Both the position numbers and the translations under genes were made by a program. From positions 1 through 64,000 of the forward strand of contig CAIRNX010000010.1 of the NCBI GenBank assembly GCA_903880095.1: a stretch of DNA of 64,000 nt, read 5' to 3'. The DNA is from an uncultured Micrococcales bacterium (GTDB lineage: Bacteria; Actinomycetota; Actinomycetes; Actinomycetales; Microbacteriaceae). The notes under the pieces were generated by a model. The model did no database searches, was not told the DNA's origin, and worked only from the letters and a program-made list of their open reading frames with translations. Below are positions 21,178-31,140 of this stretch, one piece after another (positions within the stretch are counted from its first letter, which is position 1; every line of letters starts with the position of its first letter).

Positions 21178-22353
21178 GTGGCATTTCGTGACAAGAAGTC
21201 TAAGAAGACCCAAGAGCTAGAAACCCTAAAGGGTCATTCTCTTGCCGAGTCTGCAGTAGACGCTGGTGCCGTTGATGTGAGCCCTGCAACATCTTCTGTC
21301 GCAATTGTGCCCGAAGAACCAACACCGACTCAGGCACCAACCACCGGGCCTATTGAGACCCGTCGAAGCAACTACAGCCGACGCGATAGCCTGCGCGGCG
21401 AAAGTTTCGACCAGCCAGAGCCGGCAGCGATGCTCACCGCCGACCGCCTGCTAGATGTCAGCGCTCGAAACCGCCCAGCTCCTGAAGGCTTCTTCAGACG
21501 TTTTGTCTACTTCGCCACCCTGAAGCTCGTCAACCCCGGCGACTCGAACAGGGTTCGTGAGCGCAAAGCAATTGACGCTCGAATCTCAACTCACTTCACC
21601 GGTGGCGCAAAGTTTGTTCCTGTGCTCACTCGCAAAGGTGGCGTTGGCAAGACCACCGTCACGACTCTTCTTGGCATGGCTCTGGCACTTGTTCGCGAAG
21701 ACCGCGTTGTGGCGATCGACGCTAACCCAGACCGTGGAACTCTAGCCGAACGTGTTAGCCGCGGAACTCGCTTCACCGTTCGTGACGTAGTCAACAAGGC
21801 GGCCGCAATCGACGGCTTCACCGAATTTTCAACTATGGTTTCGCGCGATGCCACCCGCCTCGACGTTTTGGCGTCAGACAGCGACCCAATGCTTTCAGAG
21901 GCCTTCTCAGAGGGTGACTACAACGTGGTTGCCGATATGGCGGCTCGCTACTACAGCATCGTCCTAACCGACTGCGGTACCGGCATCGTTCACTCAGTCA
22001 TGCGACCAACACTTCAGCGCGCAAGCGGGCTTGTCATTGTTTCTGGTGGATCGGTTGACGAAGCCCGCCTGGCATCTGAGACGCTGACCTGGCTTGAGGC
22101 AAACGGATATGGCGACCTCGTTCGCAACGCGATCGTCGCCCTCAACACAGCGACTCAAGCAACTCAGCTTGTGAAGCTAGATGAAATCGAGCAGCACTTC
22201 AAGACTCGCGTTCGCCACGTTGTGCGTATTCCTTACGACCCTTCTCTAGCCGCTGGTTCGGTAATCAAATGGGATCAACTCAAGAAGCAGACCCGCACGG
22301 CTGCTCGTCTGCTAGCCGCCCACGTAGTCGACGGCCTCGCTGTCGCTGACTAG
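21178..22353 (+). CDS. MinD/ParA-like ATPase with long low-complexity N-terminus (EspI-like)
   Basis: VLTRKGGVGKTTVTTLLGMALA; VIVSGGSVDEARLASETLTWLEANGYGDLVRNAIVALN; Pro/Thr/charged N-terminal region. Confidence 0.75.
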   Translation: MAFRDKKSKKTQELETLKGHSLAESAVDAGAVDVSPATSSVAIVPEEPTPTQAPTTGPIETRRSNYSRRDSLRGESFDQPEPAAMLTADRLLDVSARNRPAPEGFFRRFVYFATLKLVNPGDSNRVRERKAIDARISTHFTGGAKFVPVLTRKGGVGKTTVTTLLGMALALVREDRVVAIDANPDRGTLAERVSRGTRFTVRDVVNKAAAIDGFTEFSTMVSRDATRLDVLASDSDPMLSEAFSEGDYNVVADMAARYYSIVLTDCGTGIVHSVMRPTLQRASGLVIVSGGSVDEARLASETLTWLEANGYGDLVRNAIVALNTATQATQLVKLDEIEQHFKTRVRHVVRIPYDPSLAAGSVIKWDQLKKQTRTAARLLAAHVVDGLAVAD

Positions 22354-22355
22354 CC

Positions 22356-22847
22356 TTGGCTGTTCGTGAGATCCGCCTATACGGCGACCCGGTTCTTAGA
22401 ACCGTCTGCGATGAAGTAACAGACTTTGCTGCGGCAAAAACCCTCGTCGACGACCTAATTGAAACCACAAAACTGCCAGGACGCGCCGGTGTGGCCGCAC
22501 CACAAATCGGCGTGCCATTGAGAGCATTCAGTTACAACGTCAACGGGCAGGTGGGTTACCTAATCAATCCGGTGCTCGTTTCGGTATCTGGTGAAAAGAC
22601 TTTGGTTGAAGAGGGTTGCCTCTCGGTTCCTGGGCTTTGGCATCTGACGCCGAGGTTTCCGGAAGCCACCGCCGAAGGTTTCAACCTATTTGGTGAGAAG
22701 GTGATCATCTCTGGCGAAGGCTTACTTGCCCAAGCTCTGCAACATGAATGTGATCACCTCGACGGCAAGGTTTATTTGGATCGTCTCGAAATAGATGAGC
22801 GCAGAGTGGCTATGCGCAAATTGCGCGAAACCGATTGGTTTATTTAG
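22356..22847 (+). CDS. def: Peptide deformylase
   Basis: RAGVAAPQIGVPLRAF, EEGCLSVPG, QALQHECDHLDG; TTG start. Confidence 0.95.
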   Translation: MAVREIRLYGDPVLRTVCDEVTDFAAAKTLVDDLIETTKLPGRAGVAAPQIGVPLRAFSYNVNGQVGYLINPVLVSVSGEKTLVEEGCLSVPGLWHLTPRFPEATAEGFNLFGEKVIISGEGLLAQALQHECDHLDGKVYLDRLEIDERRVAMRKLRETDWFI

Positions 22848-24679
22848 AAGTTGACGGCTGCATCAACAGTGCTTCGGCCCGAGCCGTAAATCTCTTCGAC
22901 AACCTCGGCGAAGTCCTTCATGACCACATTGCGCTTAATCTTTAGCGAAGGAGTGAGGTGGCCTGAGGCTTCTGAAAGATCGGTGTCGATGATTGCAAAT
23001 TTGCGAATCGACTCTGCCTTAGAAACCAATTGATTTACTAGGTCAACAGCTTTTTGAATCTCACCGAGAACGAGTGGTGACTTAGCGGCCTCGGCCATTG
23101 TCATCGTGGCATCGCCTCCGTTGTTACCAAGCCAGATTGGAACCATCTCTGGGTCTAGCGAAATCAGGGCGGCGACGAAAGGTTTCTGGTCGCCAATTAC
23201 AACGGCTTGACCAACTAGCGGATTTGAACGAAGTGGGTCTTCGAGAATCGCAGGTGACACGTTCTTGCCGCCAGCGGTGATGATGAGTTCTTTCTTGCGT
23301 CCTGTGATCGACAAGAAGCCGTCTTCGTCGAGCTCGCCGATGTCGCCGGTTTTGAACCAGTCGTCGTGCATCGTCTCTGCGGTAGCCCCAGGGTTGCGCC
23401 AATAACCGCGCATGATGTTGTTTCCGCGGAGCCAGATTTCGCCGTCCTCGGCGATTTTGATTCCGGTGCCAGGTAAGACTCGACCGACTTTGCCTATCTT
23501 TACTCCGGTTCGCGGTCGCCCAATCATGGCCGGAGCAGTAGTCTCGGTTAGTCCGTAACCCTCCAGAACGTTTAGGCCGATGGCCCTGAAGAAGTGGCCG
23601 AGGCGTTCGCCAAGGGGAGCACCGCCAGAAATCGCGTAGCTGATTTTGCCACCCATTGCTGCACGAAGCTTTGAGTAAACCAATACGTCAAAAAGCTTGT
23701 GGGTGATCTTTTGCTTCAGGCTCGGGCCTGCTGAGGTATCGAGAGCCTTGGAGTAATCAACAGCCGCCTCTGCTGCTGCCCTAAAGATTTTTCCTTTGCC
23801 TCCGGCTTCAGCCTTTTGTTCAGCTGCGTTGTAGACCTTTTCGAATACTCGAGGGACCGCGAGTAAAAAGTCGGGCCTAAACGAAACCATGCCGGGGCCA
23901 ACGTCTTTGGCATCTGGCTGGTGACCAACTCGAATGCCTGCGTGAACAGCCAAAACCTCAATAAACCGAGCAAAAACATGAGCGAGAGGCAAAAACATGA
24001 GAGTCGCACCGCCTTCGGCAAGCACCTCAGGAATTTCAAGCGTGGCGTTTTTGCTTAGCTCAACGAATCCGCGGTGAAGCAATTCGCAACCCTTAGGTTT
24101 GCCGGTAGTGCCAGAAGTGTAAATCAGGGTGGCGAGGTCGTGAAGTTTCGCGCTCTTTCGGCGACGCTCAATGTCGGCGTCCTCGATTTTTTGACCACGC
24201 TCTTTCAAGGTTGAGATCGCGTTATCTTCGAGAACCCAAACCTGCTGGGCTAGTGGAACCGAACCACTGATCTGCTCGAAGCGGGTTAGGTGCTCAGAGT
24301 TTTCAAGAATTACTGCAACCGAGTCGCTGTCTGAAATGATCCATTGCATTTGTGCAGGAGATGAAGATTCGTAGATTGGTACCGAAACGGCGCCGGCAAA
24401 CCAAATGGCGAAGTCGATTAGCGACCATTCGTAGCGCGTTCGACTCATAATCGCCACGGCTTGACCAGGTTGAATTCCAAATGCAACTAAGCCTTTAGCG
24501 ACAGAAATTACCTCGGCTAAGAACTCTGCTGCCGTGGTTGGCTGCCAGGTCTTTTGGGTGTCCTGCCTTGAAAATAGCGGGAGTGAAGGGGTCTTAGCGG
24601 CACGGTCAACCAACAAATCGGTGATGTTGAACGAATCGTCTGATACGACGAGCGGCGGTAAGTCGTAAGTCTGCATCAA
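22844..24679 (-). CDS. Long-chain fatty acid--CoA ligase (AMP-dependent synthetase)
   Basis: LIYTSGTTGKPKGCELLH, GYGLTETTAPAMIG, WFKTGDIGELDEDGFLSITGRKKELIITAGGKNVSP. Confidence 0.92.
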   Translation of the reverse strand: MMQTYDLPPLVVSDDSFNITDLLVDRAAKTPSLPLFSRQDTQKTWQPTTAAEFLAEVISVAKGLVAFGIQPGQAVAIMSRTRYEWSLIDFAIWFAGAVSVPIYESSSPAQMQWIISDSDSVAVILENSEHLTRFEQISGSVPLAQQVWVLEDNAISTLKERGQKIEDADIERRRKSAKLHDLATLIYTSGTTGKPKGCELLHRGFVELSKNATLEIPEVLAEGGATLMFLPLAHVFARFIEVLAVHAGIRVGHQPDAKDVGPGMVSFRPDFLLAVPRVFEKVYNAAEQKAEAGGKGKIFRAAAEAAVDYSKALDTSAGPSLKQKITHKLFDVLVYSKLRAAMGGKISYAISGGAPLGERLGHFFRAIGLNVLEGYGLTETTAPAMIGRPRTGVKIGKVGRVLPGTGIKIAEDGEIWLRGNNIMRGYWRNPGATAETMHDDWFKTGDIGELDEDGFLSITGRKKELIITAGGKNVSPAILEDPLRSNPLVGQAVVIGDQKPFVAALISLDPEMVPIWLGNNGGDATMTMAEAAKSPLVLGEIQKAVDLVNQLVSKAESIRKFAIIDTDLSEASGHLTPSLKIKRNVVMKDFAEVVEEIYGSGRSTVDAAVNF

Positions 24680-24745
24680 TAGTTCCTTCTAACAAAAAGC
24701 CCATGTTGGATTTCTAGTAACTCTAAACCTTTAAACTTGTTCACT

Positions 24746-25696
24746 ATGTATGCAATAGGTATCGATATCGGTGGCACGAAGATTGCTGGCGCTCTGGTTT
24801 CTGCAGAGGGTCAGATCGTTCGCGAACTCAAGGTTCCGACACCGGCTAGCGACCCAGACGCTATCGCCGACGCTGTGGTCGCGCTTGTTGAGGAACTCGC
24901 GAATGGAGTTGAGGTTGCCGCCGCTGGAATCGCCGCCGCAGGGTTCATTGATGCCGATCGATCGATCATCAGGTACGCACCAAATCTTTCATGGCGAAAC
25001 GAGCCATTCAAGGCAAAGCTAACCTCTCGACTAACAATGCCCGTATTCATCGACAACGACGCCAACGCCGCCGGCTGGGCAGAATACCGTTTTGGCGCTG
25101 GCGCTGGGGTCCAGCACATGATCATGTTGACAATCGGAACCGGTGTCGGCGGAGCTGTGATTGTCGACGGTCACATGCTTCGTGGGGGCTTCGGCATCGC
25201 GGCTGAGCTTGGCCACATCAACATGGTTCCAGATGGCGTTCTTTGCGGTTGTGGGCAGAAGGGTTGCCTTGAATCTTATGGCTCGGGCACAGCCCTGTTA
25301 AAGGCCGCCAAGGATCTCGCGGCTTCGGGTGAGCCTCGCGCCGCCCGCCTTGCCGAGCTCGAACAAGAAGCTGGCACGCTTACCGGCGCAGAGGTTTATC
25401 GGGCAATCCTCGAGCACGATCCTGGCGCTCTGGCACTACTAGACGACCTCGGTTCGATGCTGGGCCGCGCTGTCGCCTCACTTGTGGCTGTACTCGACCC
25501 AGAACTGGTGGTTATCGGCGGGGGAGTAAGCGCTGCTGGTGACCTATTGCTTGAGCCGATTCGTAAGGCATACCTTAAACACCTACCCGCAAGAGGTTTC
25601 AGGCCTGAACTTCGTATCGAAGCCGCTCAACTTGTGAACGATGCTGGCGTTGTCGGTGCTGCCGATCTCGCTCGCATCGAACTAGTCAACGAGTAA
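24746..25696 (+). CDS. glk: ROK family glucokinase
   Basis: AIGIDIGGTKIAGALV, FIDNDANAAGWAEYRFGAG, ROK CGCGQKGCLESYGSG. Confidence 0.88.
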   Translation: MYAIGIDIGGTKIAGALVSAEGQIVRELKVPTPASDPDAIADAVVALVEELANGVEVAAAGIAAAGFIDADRSIIRYAPNLSWRNEPFKAKLTSRLTMPVFIDNDANAAGWAEYRFGAGAGVQHMIMLTIGTGVGGAVIVDGHMLRGGFGIAAELGHINMVPDGVLCGCGQKGCLESYGSGTALLKAAKDLAASGEPRAARLAELEQEAGTLTGAEVYRAILEHDPGALALLDDLGSMLGRAVASLVAVLDPELVVIGGGVSAAGDLLLEPIRKAYLKHLPARGFRPELRIEAAQLVNDAGVVGAADLARIELVNE

Positions 25697-25708
25697 AGTT
25701 AAACCCTG

Positions 25709-26395
25709 ATGGCTTACTTCATTCTCAAAAACCTCCTACTCGGGCCGCTGCTCAAGCTGCTGTTTCGCCCGTGGGTGCGCGGAATGGAGAATATTCCAAA
25801 CTCGGGCGCTGCGATTCTCGCGAGCAATCACCTTTCGTTTAGCGACTCAATCTTTTTACCGCTCCAGTCCCGACGCCCGCTGGTTTTCTTGGCTAAAAGT
25901 GAATACTTCACCGGCAAGGGAATCAAGGGAGCTTTGACGCGCTGGTTCTTCAAGGGAACCGGACAATTGCCTATCGACCGATCGGGTGGCAAAGCCTCTG
26001 AGGCTGCCTTGAACACCGGACTAACGGTTCTCGGCGGCGGCCAGGTTTTGGGGATTTACCCAGAGGGCACCAGAAGCCCAGACGGCAGGCTTTACCGAGG
26101 TCGCACAGGCATTGCGCGAATGGTGCTTGAAGCAAAGGTGCCGGTTTTGCCAGTGGCAATGATTGACACCGAAAAGGTTCAACCGATTGGAAAACGACTT
26201 CCTCGCATCCGTCGAATCGGAATCGTCGTGGGTGAACCCCTCGACTTTTCAAGATTTGAGGGTATGGAGGGCGACAGAATTGTTCTTCGTGCAGTGACGG
26301 ACGAGATCATGTACGAGCTGATGAAGCTCAGCGGCCAAGAATACGTGGACGCTTATGCATCATCGGTAAAAGAAAAACTGGCGCGTGCCAGGTAG
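25709..26395 (+). CDS. 1-acyl-sn-glycerol-3-phosphate acyltransferase (PlsC family)
   Basis: ASNHLSFSDSIFLP (a variant of the HX4D motif), GIYPEGTRSPDG. Confidence 0.9.
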   Translation: MAYFILKNLLLGPLLKLLFRPWVRGMENIPNSGAAILASNHLSFSDSIFLPLQSRRPLVFLAKSEYFTGKGIKGALTRWFFKGTGQLPIDRSGGKASEAALNTGLTVLGGGQVLGIYPEGTRSPDGRLYRGRTGIARMVLEAKVPVLPVAMIDTEKVQPIGKRLPRIRRIGIVVGEPLDFSRFEGMEGDRIVLRAVTDEIMYELMKLSGQEYVDAYASSVKEKLARAR

Positions 26396-26404
26396 GCGGA
26401 AACC

Positions 26405-27760
26405 TTGAATCTCGTAAACAAAACCGATGCCATCAATGCTGGCCTAGACAACTACGTCAACTTGCCCGCTGCCCAGCAGCCGACCTGGCCTGACCATGCT
26501 GCGCTCGAATCCGCCAAGGTCGAGCTTTCAAAGCGCTCACCTTTGGTTTTCGCTGGCGAAGTTGATCTTCTAAGAAACCGACTTGCCGATGCCGCCGCTG
26601 GTAAGGCGTTTCTTTTGCAGGGTGGCGACTGTGCCGAAACCTTTGCCGACGCAACCGCAGAGAAGATCCGCAACCGCGTAAAGACCATGTTGCAGATGGC
26701 TGTTGTTTTGACCTACGGTGCATCGATGCCGGTAATCAAGATGGGTCGCATGGCTGGCCAGTTCGCCAAGCCACGGTCTTCAAACGATGAGACCCGCGAA
26801 GGCCTCACGTTGCCGGCATACCGTGGCGATGCGGTAAACGGCTATGACTTCAACTTGGAGTCACGCACGGCAAACCCGCAGCGACTTCTTCAGGCCTACG
26901 AAACCTCAGCCTCGACGCTGAACCTGATTCGCGCATTCACAAAGGGTGGTTTTGCAGACCTCCGTTCGGTTCACGAATGGAACCGAGGTTTTGCTAACAA
27001 CCCGGTTAACGCCAAGTACCTTTCGCTTGCAAAAGAGATCGACCGAGCCATCAAGTTCATGGCCGCTTGCGGTGCCGATTTCGAAGAACTTCGAACCACC
27101 GAGTTTTTTGTCAGTCACGAGGCGCTGTTGTTCGACTACGAACGCCCGATGACAAGAATCGATTCGCGCACCGGCGGGGCGTACGACCTAAGCGGTCACT
27201 TTGTCTGGATTGGTGAGCGCACCCGCCAGCTTGATGGCGCACACGTTGACTTCTTGTCTCGAGTTCGCAACCCAATCGGCGTGAAGCTTGGCCCAACCAC
27301 GTCGACCTCAGATGTGCTTTCACTTATCGAGAAACTAGACCCAAACCGCGAGCCTGGCCGCCTAACCTTCATCAGCCGCATGGGCGCCGGAAAGATTCGC
27401 GAAGAACTCCCGAAGCTCGTTGACGCGGTCAAGGATTCGGGTGCAACACCGCTTTGGATCACCGACCCGATGCACGGTAACGGCATGACGACCAAGAACG
27501 GCTACAAGTCCCGCCGTTTTGACGACGTGATGGACGAAGTTGCTGGTTTCTTCGAGGTTCACCGCGCCGCCGGCACGTTCCCTGGCGGAGTGCACGTAGA
27601 GCTCACAGGCGACGACGTGGCCGAATGCCTTGGTGGTTCTGAACTTATTGACGAAGGCACCCTTGAAGAGCGTTACGAGTCGCTTTGTGACCCGCGCCTA
27701 AACCACAGCCAGTCGCTTGAACTTGCCTTCTTGGTTAGCGAGTCGCTCACCAAGCGCTAA
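26405..27760 (+). CDS. aroG: 3-deoxy-7-phosphoheptulonate synthase, class II
   Basis: FLLQGGDCAETFADATAEKIRNRVKTMLQMAVVLTYGASMPVIKMGRMAGQFAKPRS; TTG start. Confidence 0.95.
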   Translation: MNLVNKTDAINAGLDNYVNLPAAQQPTWPDHAALESAKVELSKRSPLVFAGEVDLLRNRLADAAAGKAFLLQGGDCAETFADATAEKIRNRVKTMLQMAVVLTYGASMPVIKMGRMAGQFAKPRSSNDETREGLTLPAYRGDAVNGYDFNLESRTANPQRLLQAYETSASTLNLIRAFTKGGFADLRSVHEWNRGFANNPVNAKYLSLAKEIDRAIKFMAACGADFEELRTTEFFVSHEALLFDYERPMTRIDSRTGGAYDLSGHFVWIGERTRQLDGAHVDFLSRVRNPIGVKLGPTTSTSDVLSLIEKLDPNREPGRLTFISRMGAGKIREELPKLVDAVKDSGATPLWITDPMHGNGMTTKNGYKSRRFDDVMDEVAGFFEVHRAAGTFPGGVHVELTGDDVAECLGGSELIDEGTLEERYESLCDPRLNHSQSLELAFLVSESLTKR

Positions 27761-29577
27761 TGCGAGACGATGGTGACGCTGTCGCCAATTCGCAGGGTTG
27801 CACCAGCCGCGGCTGACGCGCTTTTCACCTTTGCGATGCCCCAGCGAGAGGTCAGTTGATTGGTGTCGACAATAACCTTTAGGCCAAGTTGCTCAAGAGC
27901 AAACTTGCTAGCCGAAATTGTTTCACCAACCACCTTTGGCATGATCACCTTGTCGGTGCCCTTCGAAACGGTCAGGTCGACGGCCCCGCCCTTGACAACC
28001 TCTGCGCTTACCGGAACCAGCGAGATGACCTGACCCTTTGCGACCGAGTCGCTGTATGCGTAAAGCACCTTGCCAACATTTAGGCCCGCCGCAGTCAAAG
28101 TAGCTCGTGCCAACTCAAGAGAAATGCCTTTGACGACCGGAATCGGGCCGAGCGAGATTTTTAGGTCGATGGTTGAACCATCGGCCAATACCGTTCCATC
28201 TGAACCCGTGTAGTCATAAACGGTGCCAAGCGGTGAATCGTTGAACGCTTCGGAGGTCTTACCGATCCAAAAGTTTGCCTGGCGCAAAACTGCGGTTGCC
28301 TCGATCAGGTTTTTTCCGTGCAAATCTGGCACGGTGTTCATCTTCGGGCCGATCGAGAGGTAAACCTTCAGCGTCGCATCTCGCAGCAGATAAGAACCGG
28401 CTACGGGGTCGGTGTGGGTAACCGTTCCGATTGGTGCATCGCTATTTTCGTCAACGGTCACAATTTTTATGGGCAGCAGTTCGGTTGCACTTGTGGCTTC
28501 GGCAGCTGTGAGGTGCACGAGGTCAGGCACGGTGATAAGTGCTCCCGGGCCAACCCCAAACCAAAGTCCAGCGCCTAAACCAATCAAAACCGCGGCAATC
28601 GTTGCGCTGAGCCAGATAACGAATCTGCGATTTGGCTTTGGCTGATCTTCAAGCTCGTTTATGTCAGGTGCCGAAATCAACTCGGTCTTGTTATCGAATG
28701 CCTCTGTTTGGTTTTGAATCACCCGCGTTTGATTGTCGGTTTGTGAGCCGCCTGCGACAACCTTCAATTCGATGAGCATTGCGCCGGCAGATTCGAAGCG
28801 ATTCGATGGTTCTTTAGCGGCGGCCTTCAATACCAAGTCGTCAACTACAGTCGGCACCCTCGGGTTTGAACTGCTCGGGGCTGGCATCGTTTCTTGAAGG
28901 TGCGCTCGCGCAACGGCTTTGGAGTCTTCACCGGTGAACGGTTGCTGCCCGGTCAGGAGTTCATAGAGCACGATACCGACCGCGTAGACGTCGCTGCGAG
29001 AGTCGACGATGCTTCCGCGAAGGGCTTCGGGTGAAATATAGGCAACCGTGCCGAGCAATGGCGAGCCGGCAACCTGGGTGCTTGAAGTTGGCTTTGCAAG
29101 ACCAAAGTCGGTTACCTTGATGCGCCCATCGTTGGCGAGAATAATATTTTCAGGCTTGACGTCGCGGTGAATGATTCCGGCACGATGAAGTGCCGAAAGT
29201 CCTGCCAGCACCGATGCAACCACGTCGAGCGCTCTGCCCGATTCGATTTGGCCAAACTTGCCCAGAATGTCGCGAAGCGTCTTGCCCTCGACAAGTTCCA
29301 TCACGAGGTAGTCAAAGTCACCGTCTACGCCCTGGTCAAAGACGTTTACTAGGTTTGGGTGATTTACTCGAGCTGCGAGCTTCGCTTCGTTCAAAAAGGC
29401 TGTGAGGTAGTCGCCTGAGTTCGCGAATTCATCTTTGACGATCTTGATCGCGACGTCGCGTTCGAGCCGCAAATCGTGGGCGCGGTAAACCAATGCCATG
29501 CCACCTTCGGCAAGAAAGGCATCGATTCGGTAGCGCTCTGAGAGCACTGTGCCGGTGGGGAGGGTTTCGGAAGTCAT
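27757..29577 (-). CDS. Ser/Thr protein kinase with about four PASTA repeats (PknL-like by synteny)
   Basis: YRIDAFLAEGGMALVYRAHDLRLERDVAIKI, HRDVKPENIIL, DFGLAKP; TM segment; PASTA repeats; start reassigned to MTSETLPTG at 29577. Confidence 0.9.
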   Translation of the reverse strand: MTSETLPTGTVLSERYRIDAFLAEGGMALVYRAHDLRLERDVAIKIVKDEFANSGDYLTAFLNEAKLAARVNHPNLVNVFDQGVDGDFDYLVMELVEGKTLRDILGKFGQIESGRALDVVASVLAGLSALHRAGIIHRDVKPENIILANDGRIKVTDFGLAKPTSSTQVAGSPLLGTVAYISPEALRGSIVDSRSDVYAVGIVLYELLTGQQPFTGEDSKAVARAHLQETMPAPSSSNPRVPTVVDDLVLKAAAKEPSNRFESAGAMLIELKVVAGGSQTDNQTRVIQNQTEAFDNKTELISAPDINELEDQPKPNRRFVIWLSATIAAVLIGLGAGLWFGVGPGALITVPDLVHLTAAEATSATELLPIKIVTVDENSDAPIGTVTHTDPVAGSYLLRDATLKVYLSIGPKMNTVPDLHGKNLIEATAVLRQANFWIGKTSEAFNDSPLGTVYDYTGSDGTVLADGSTIDLKISLGPIPVVKGISLELARATLTAAGLNVGKVLYAYSDSVAKGQVISLVPVSAEVVKGGAVDLTVSKGTDKVIMPKVVGETISASKFALEQLGLKVIVDTNQLTSRWGIAKVKSASAAAGATLRIGDSVTIVSH

Positions 29578-29588
29578 CAGTTCTATCG

Positions 29589-29633
29589 TGGCACGCCAAA
29601 ACAATGTTTCTAATGAGGTTGGTTGGTGTGCCA
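29589..29633. promoter_or_regulatory. Imperfect inverted repeat in the divergent kinase/Rv2175c-like promoter region
   Basis: TGGCACGCCAA (29589-29599) and TTGGTGTGCCA (29623-29633): 10 of 11 positions complementary. Confidence 0.4.
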
Positions 29634-29643
29634 TTCTTGAAGG

Positions 29644-29991
29644 GTGAGTAAAGCATTTGATTCTGTTGATGAGTGGCTGACCGTTCCTGAGGTAGCCGAG
29701 CGTCTCAATATCCCGATGGGTAAGGTTCGACGCTACATCGAGGAGCACATTCTGTTCTCGGTTCGCTTCGACGGTGTTCAAAAGATTCCGGCGCATCTAA
29801 TCGAATCTGGTGAACCGCTACCGAGTCTTCGAGGAACCATTTTGGTTTTGATCGATGCCGGCTTTGACGCTGAGACTGCCGTCGAGTGGCTCTACAGGGT
29901 TGAGGATTCGATCGGTCGCAAGCCCATCGAATTGCTACTCGAAGGTCGCAAGTCTGAAGTCAGACGCGTCGCCCAGTCGCTCGCTTTCTAA
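29644..29991 (+). CDS. Rv2175c-like HTH DNA-binding protein
   Basis: WLTVPEVAERLNIPMGKVRRYIEEHILFSVRFDGVQKIPAHLI; divergent from a PASTA kinase, convergent with a polyprenyl synthase. Confidence 0.85.
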   Translation: MSKAFDSVDEWLTVPEVAERLNIPMGKVRRYIEEHILFSVRFDGVQKIPAHLIESGEPLPSLRGTILVLIDAGFDAETAVEWLYRVEDSIGRKPIELLLEGRKSEVRRVAQSLAF

Positions 29992-31103
29992 GAAGCGCGG
30001 TTAATAACCTTCAGCGCAAGTTCTTGCAGCTGACCCTTGGCGTATGGCTCAATTTCTAGAAGCTCTAGCGCGGCCAGACTTTCGTTCGCCAACTCTTCAA
30101 TCATTCGCTCGGTTTTCGCGAGTGCGCCCGAGCCCATGATGGTTTGTTGCAAGAAGGCGATTTGCTCGCCGGTCAGGTCGCGCTGAGCGAGCAGTTCATC
30201 AAACAACTGGCCGCTGCCAGACAATAGCGATTGCCTCGTGAGCGCCACCAAGACGGTGCGCTTGCCTTCGCGAAGGTCGTCACCAATTGGTTTGCCCGTA
30301 ACCTCAGGGTCGCCAAAAACACCTAGGACGTCGTCCCTGAGCTGGAATGCCATTCCGAGCGGGATTCCAAAAGCCGAAAGCCCCCTGAGGGTCGCCGTGC
30401 TTGCACCGGCAAACGCGGCTCCAATAAGCAATGGAGCTTCAATTGAATACTTCGCCGTCTTGTAGAGGATCACGCGATTTGCTCGGCCAACGGCTTCTTC
30501 GATTGGCCTTGTTGGTGCCGCGTTTTCTTCTAGAACGTCGAGGTACTGGCCCGCCATGACCTCGACACGCATTTTGCTGAATTCTGCACGAGCAGCCGAT
30601 TCGTTTTCGGTGTTGGGAGAGTCTAGGAGGGCGTTGCCAAAGATTTCGCTCGACCAGCCGAGCATAAGGTCGCCCACTAGCACCGACCCGGCGACACCGA
30701 AACGCTCAGGGCTACCCACCCAGCCAGACTCTTTGTGTAGTTGTTCGAACCTGCGGTGAATGCTCGGTGCACCACGGCGCGTGTCTGATTGGTCAAGGAG
30801 ATCGTCGTGCACAAGTGCAGCTGCGTGAAACATTTCTAGTGAGGCGCAGATGCCAACCATCGCCGAAGCCGACTTTGCACGCTGTGCCTCATTTTGCTGC
30901 TGAACAGCACCCTCGAGGGCAGCCGCCCATGACCAGTAGCAGAAGAGGGCCCTGAAGCGCTTGCCGCCTCTTAGGAGCGAGTTGGTGTAGTCAACCACTG
31001 GCACCAGGTCGGTTGAGATTGCCTCGAATTCGACCCTTCGGTCGGCGCAAAACTCGTCCAGTTGTTTCTGAACAAGGTCAAGAAGTACACGGGTTTCACT
31101 CAC
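29988..31103 (-). CDS. Polyprenyl (geranylgeranyl-type) diphosphate synthase
   Basis: First Asp-rich motif VHDDLLDQSDTRRG, second FQLRDDVLGVFGDPEVTGKPIGDDLREGKRT. Confidence 0.92.
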   Translation of the reverse strand: MSETRVLLDLVQKQLDEFCADRRVEFEAISTDLVPVVDYTNSLLRGGKRFRALFCYWSWAAALEGAVQQQNEAQRAKSASAMVGICASLEMFHAAALVHDDLLDQSDTRRGAPSIHRRFEQLHKESGWVGSPERFGVAGSVLVGDLMLGWSSEIFGNALLDSPNTENESAARAEFSKMRVEVMAGQYLDVLEENAAPTRPIEEAVGRANRVILYKTAKYSIEAPLLIGAAFAGASTATLRGLSAFGIPLGMAFQLRDDVLGVFGDPEVTGKPIGDDLREGKRTVLVALTRQSLLSGSGQLFDELLAQRDLTGEQIAFLQQTIMGSGALAKTERMIEELANESLAALELLEIEPYAKGQLQELALKVINRAS

Positions 31104-31140
31104 AGCAATAGCCTAACTTCTTGGCGCTTAGAATCTTGCT

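Noticed and set aside
29578-29796. N-terminal extension of the PASTA kinase
   Set aside because: Runs through the divergent promoter and antisense to the Rv2175c-like gene; the kinase starts at 29577.
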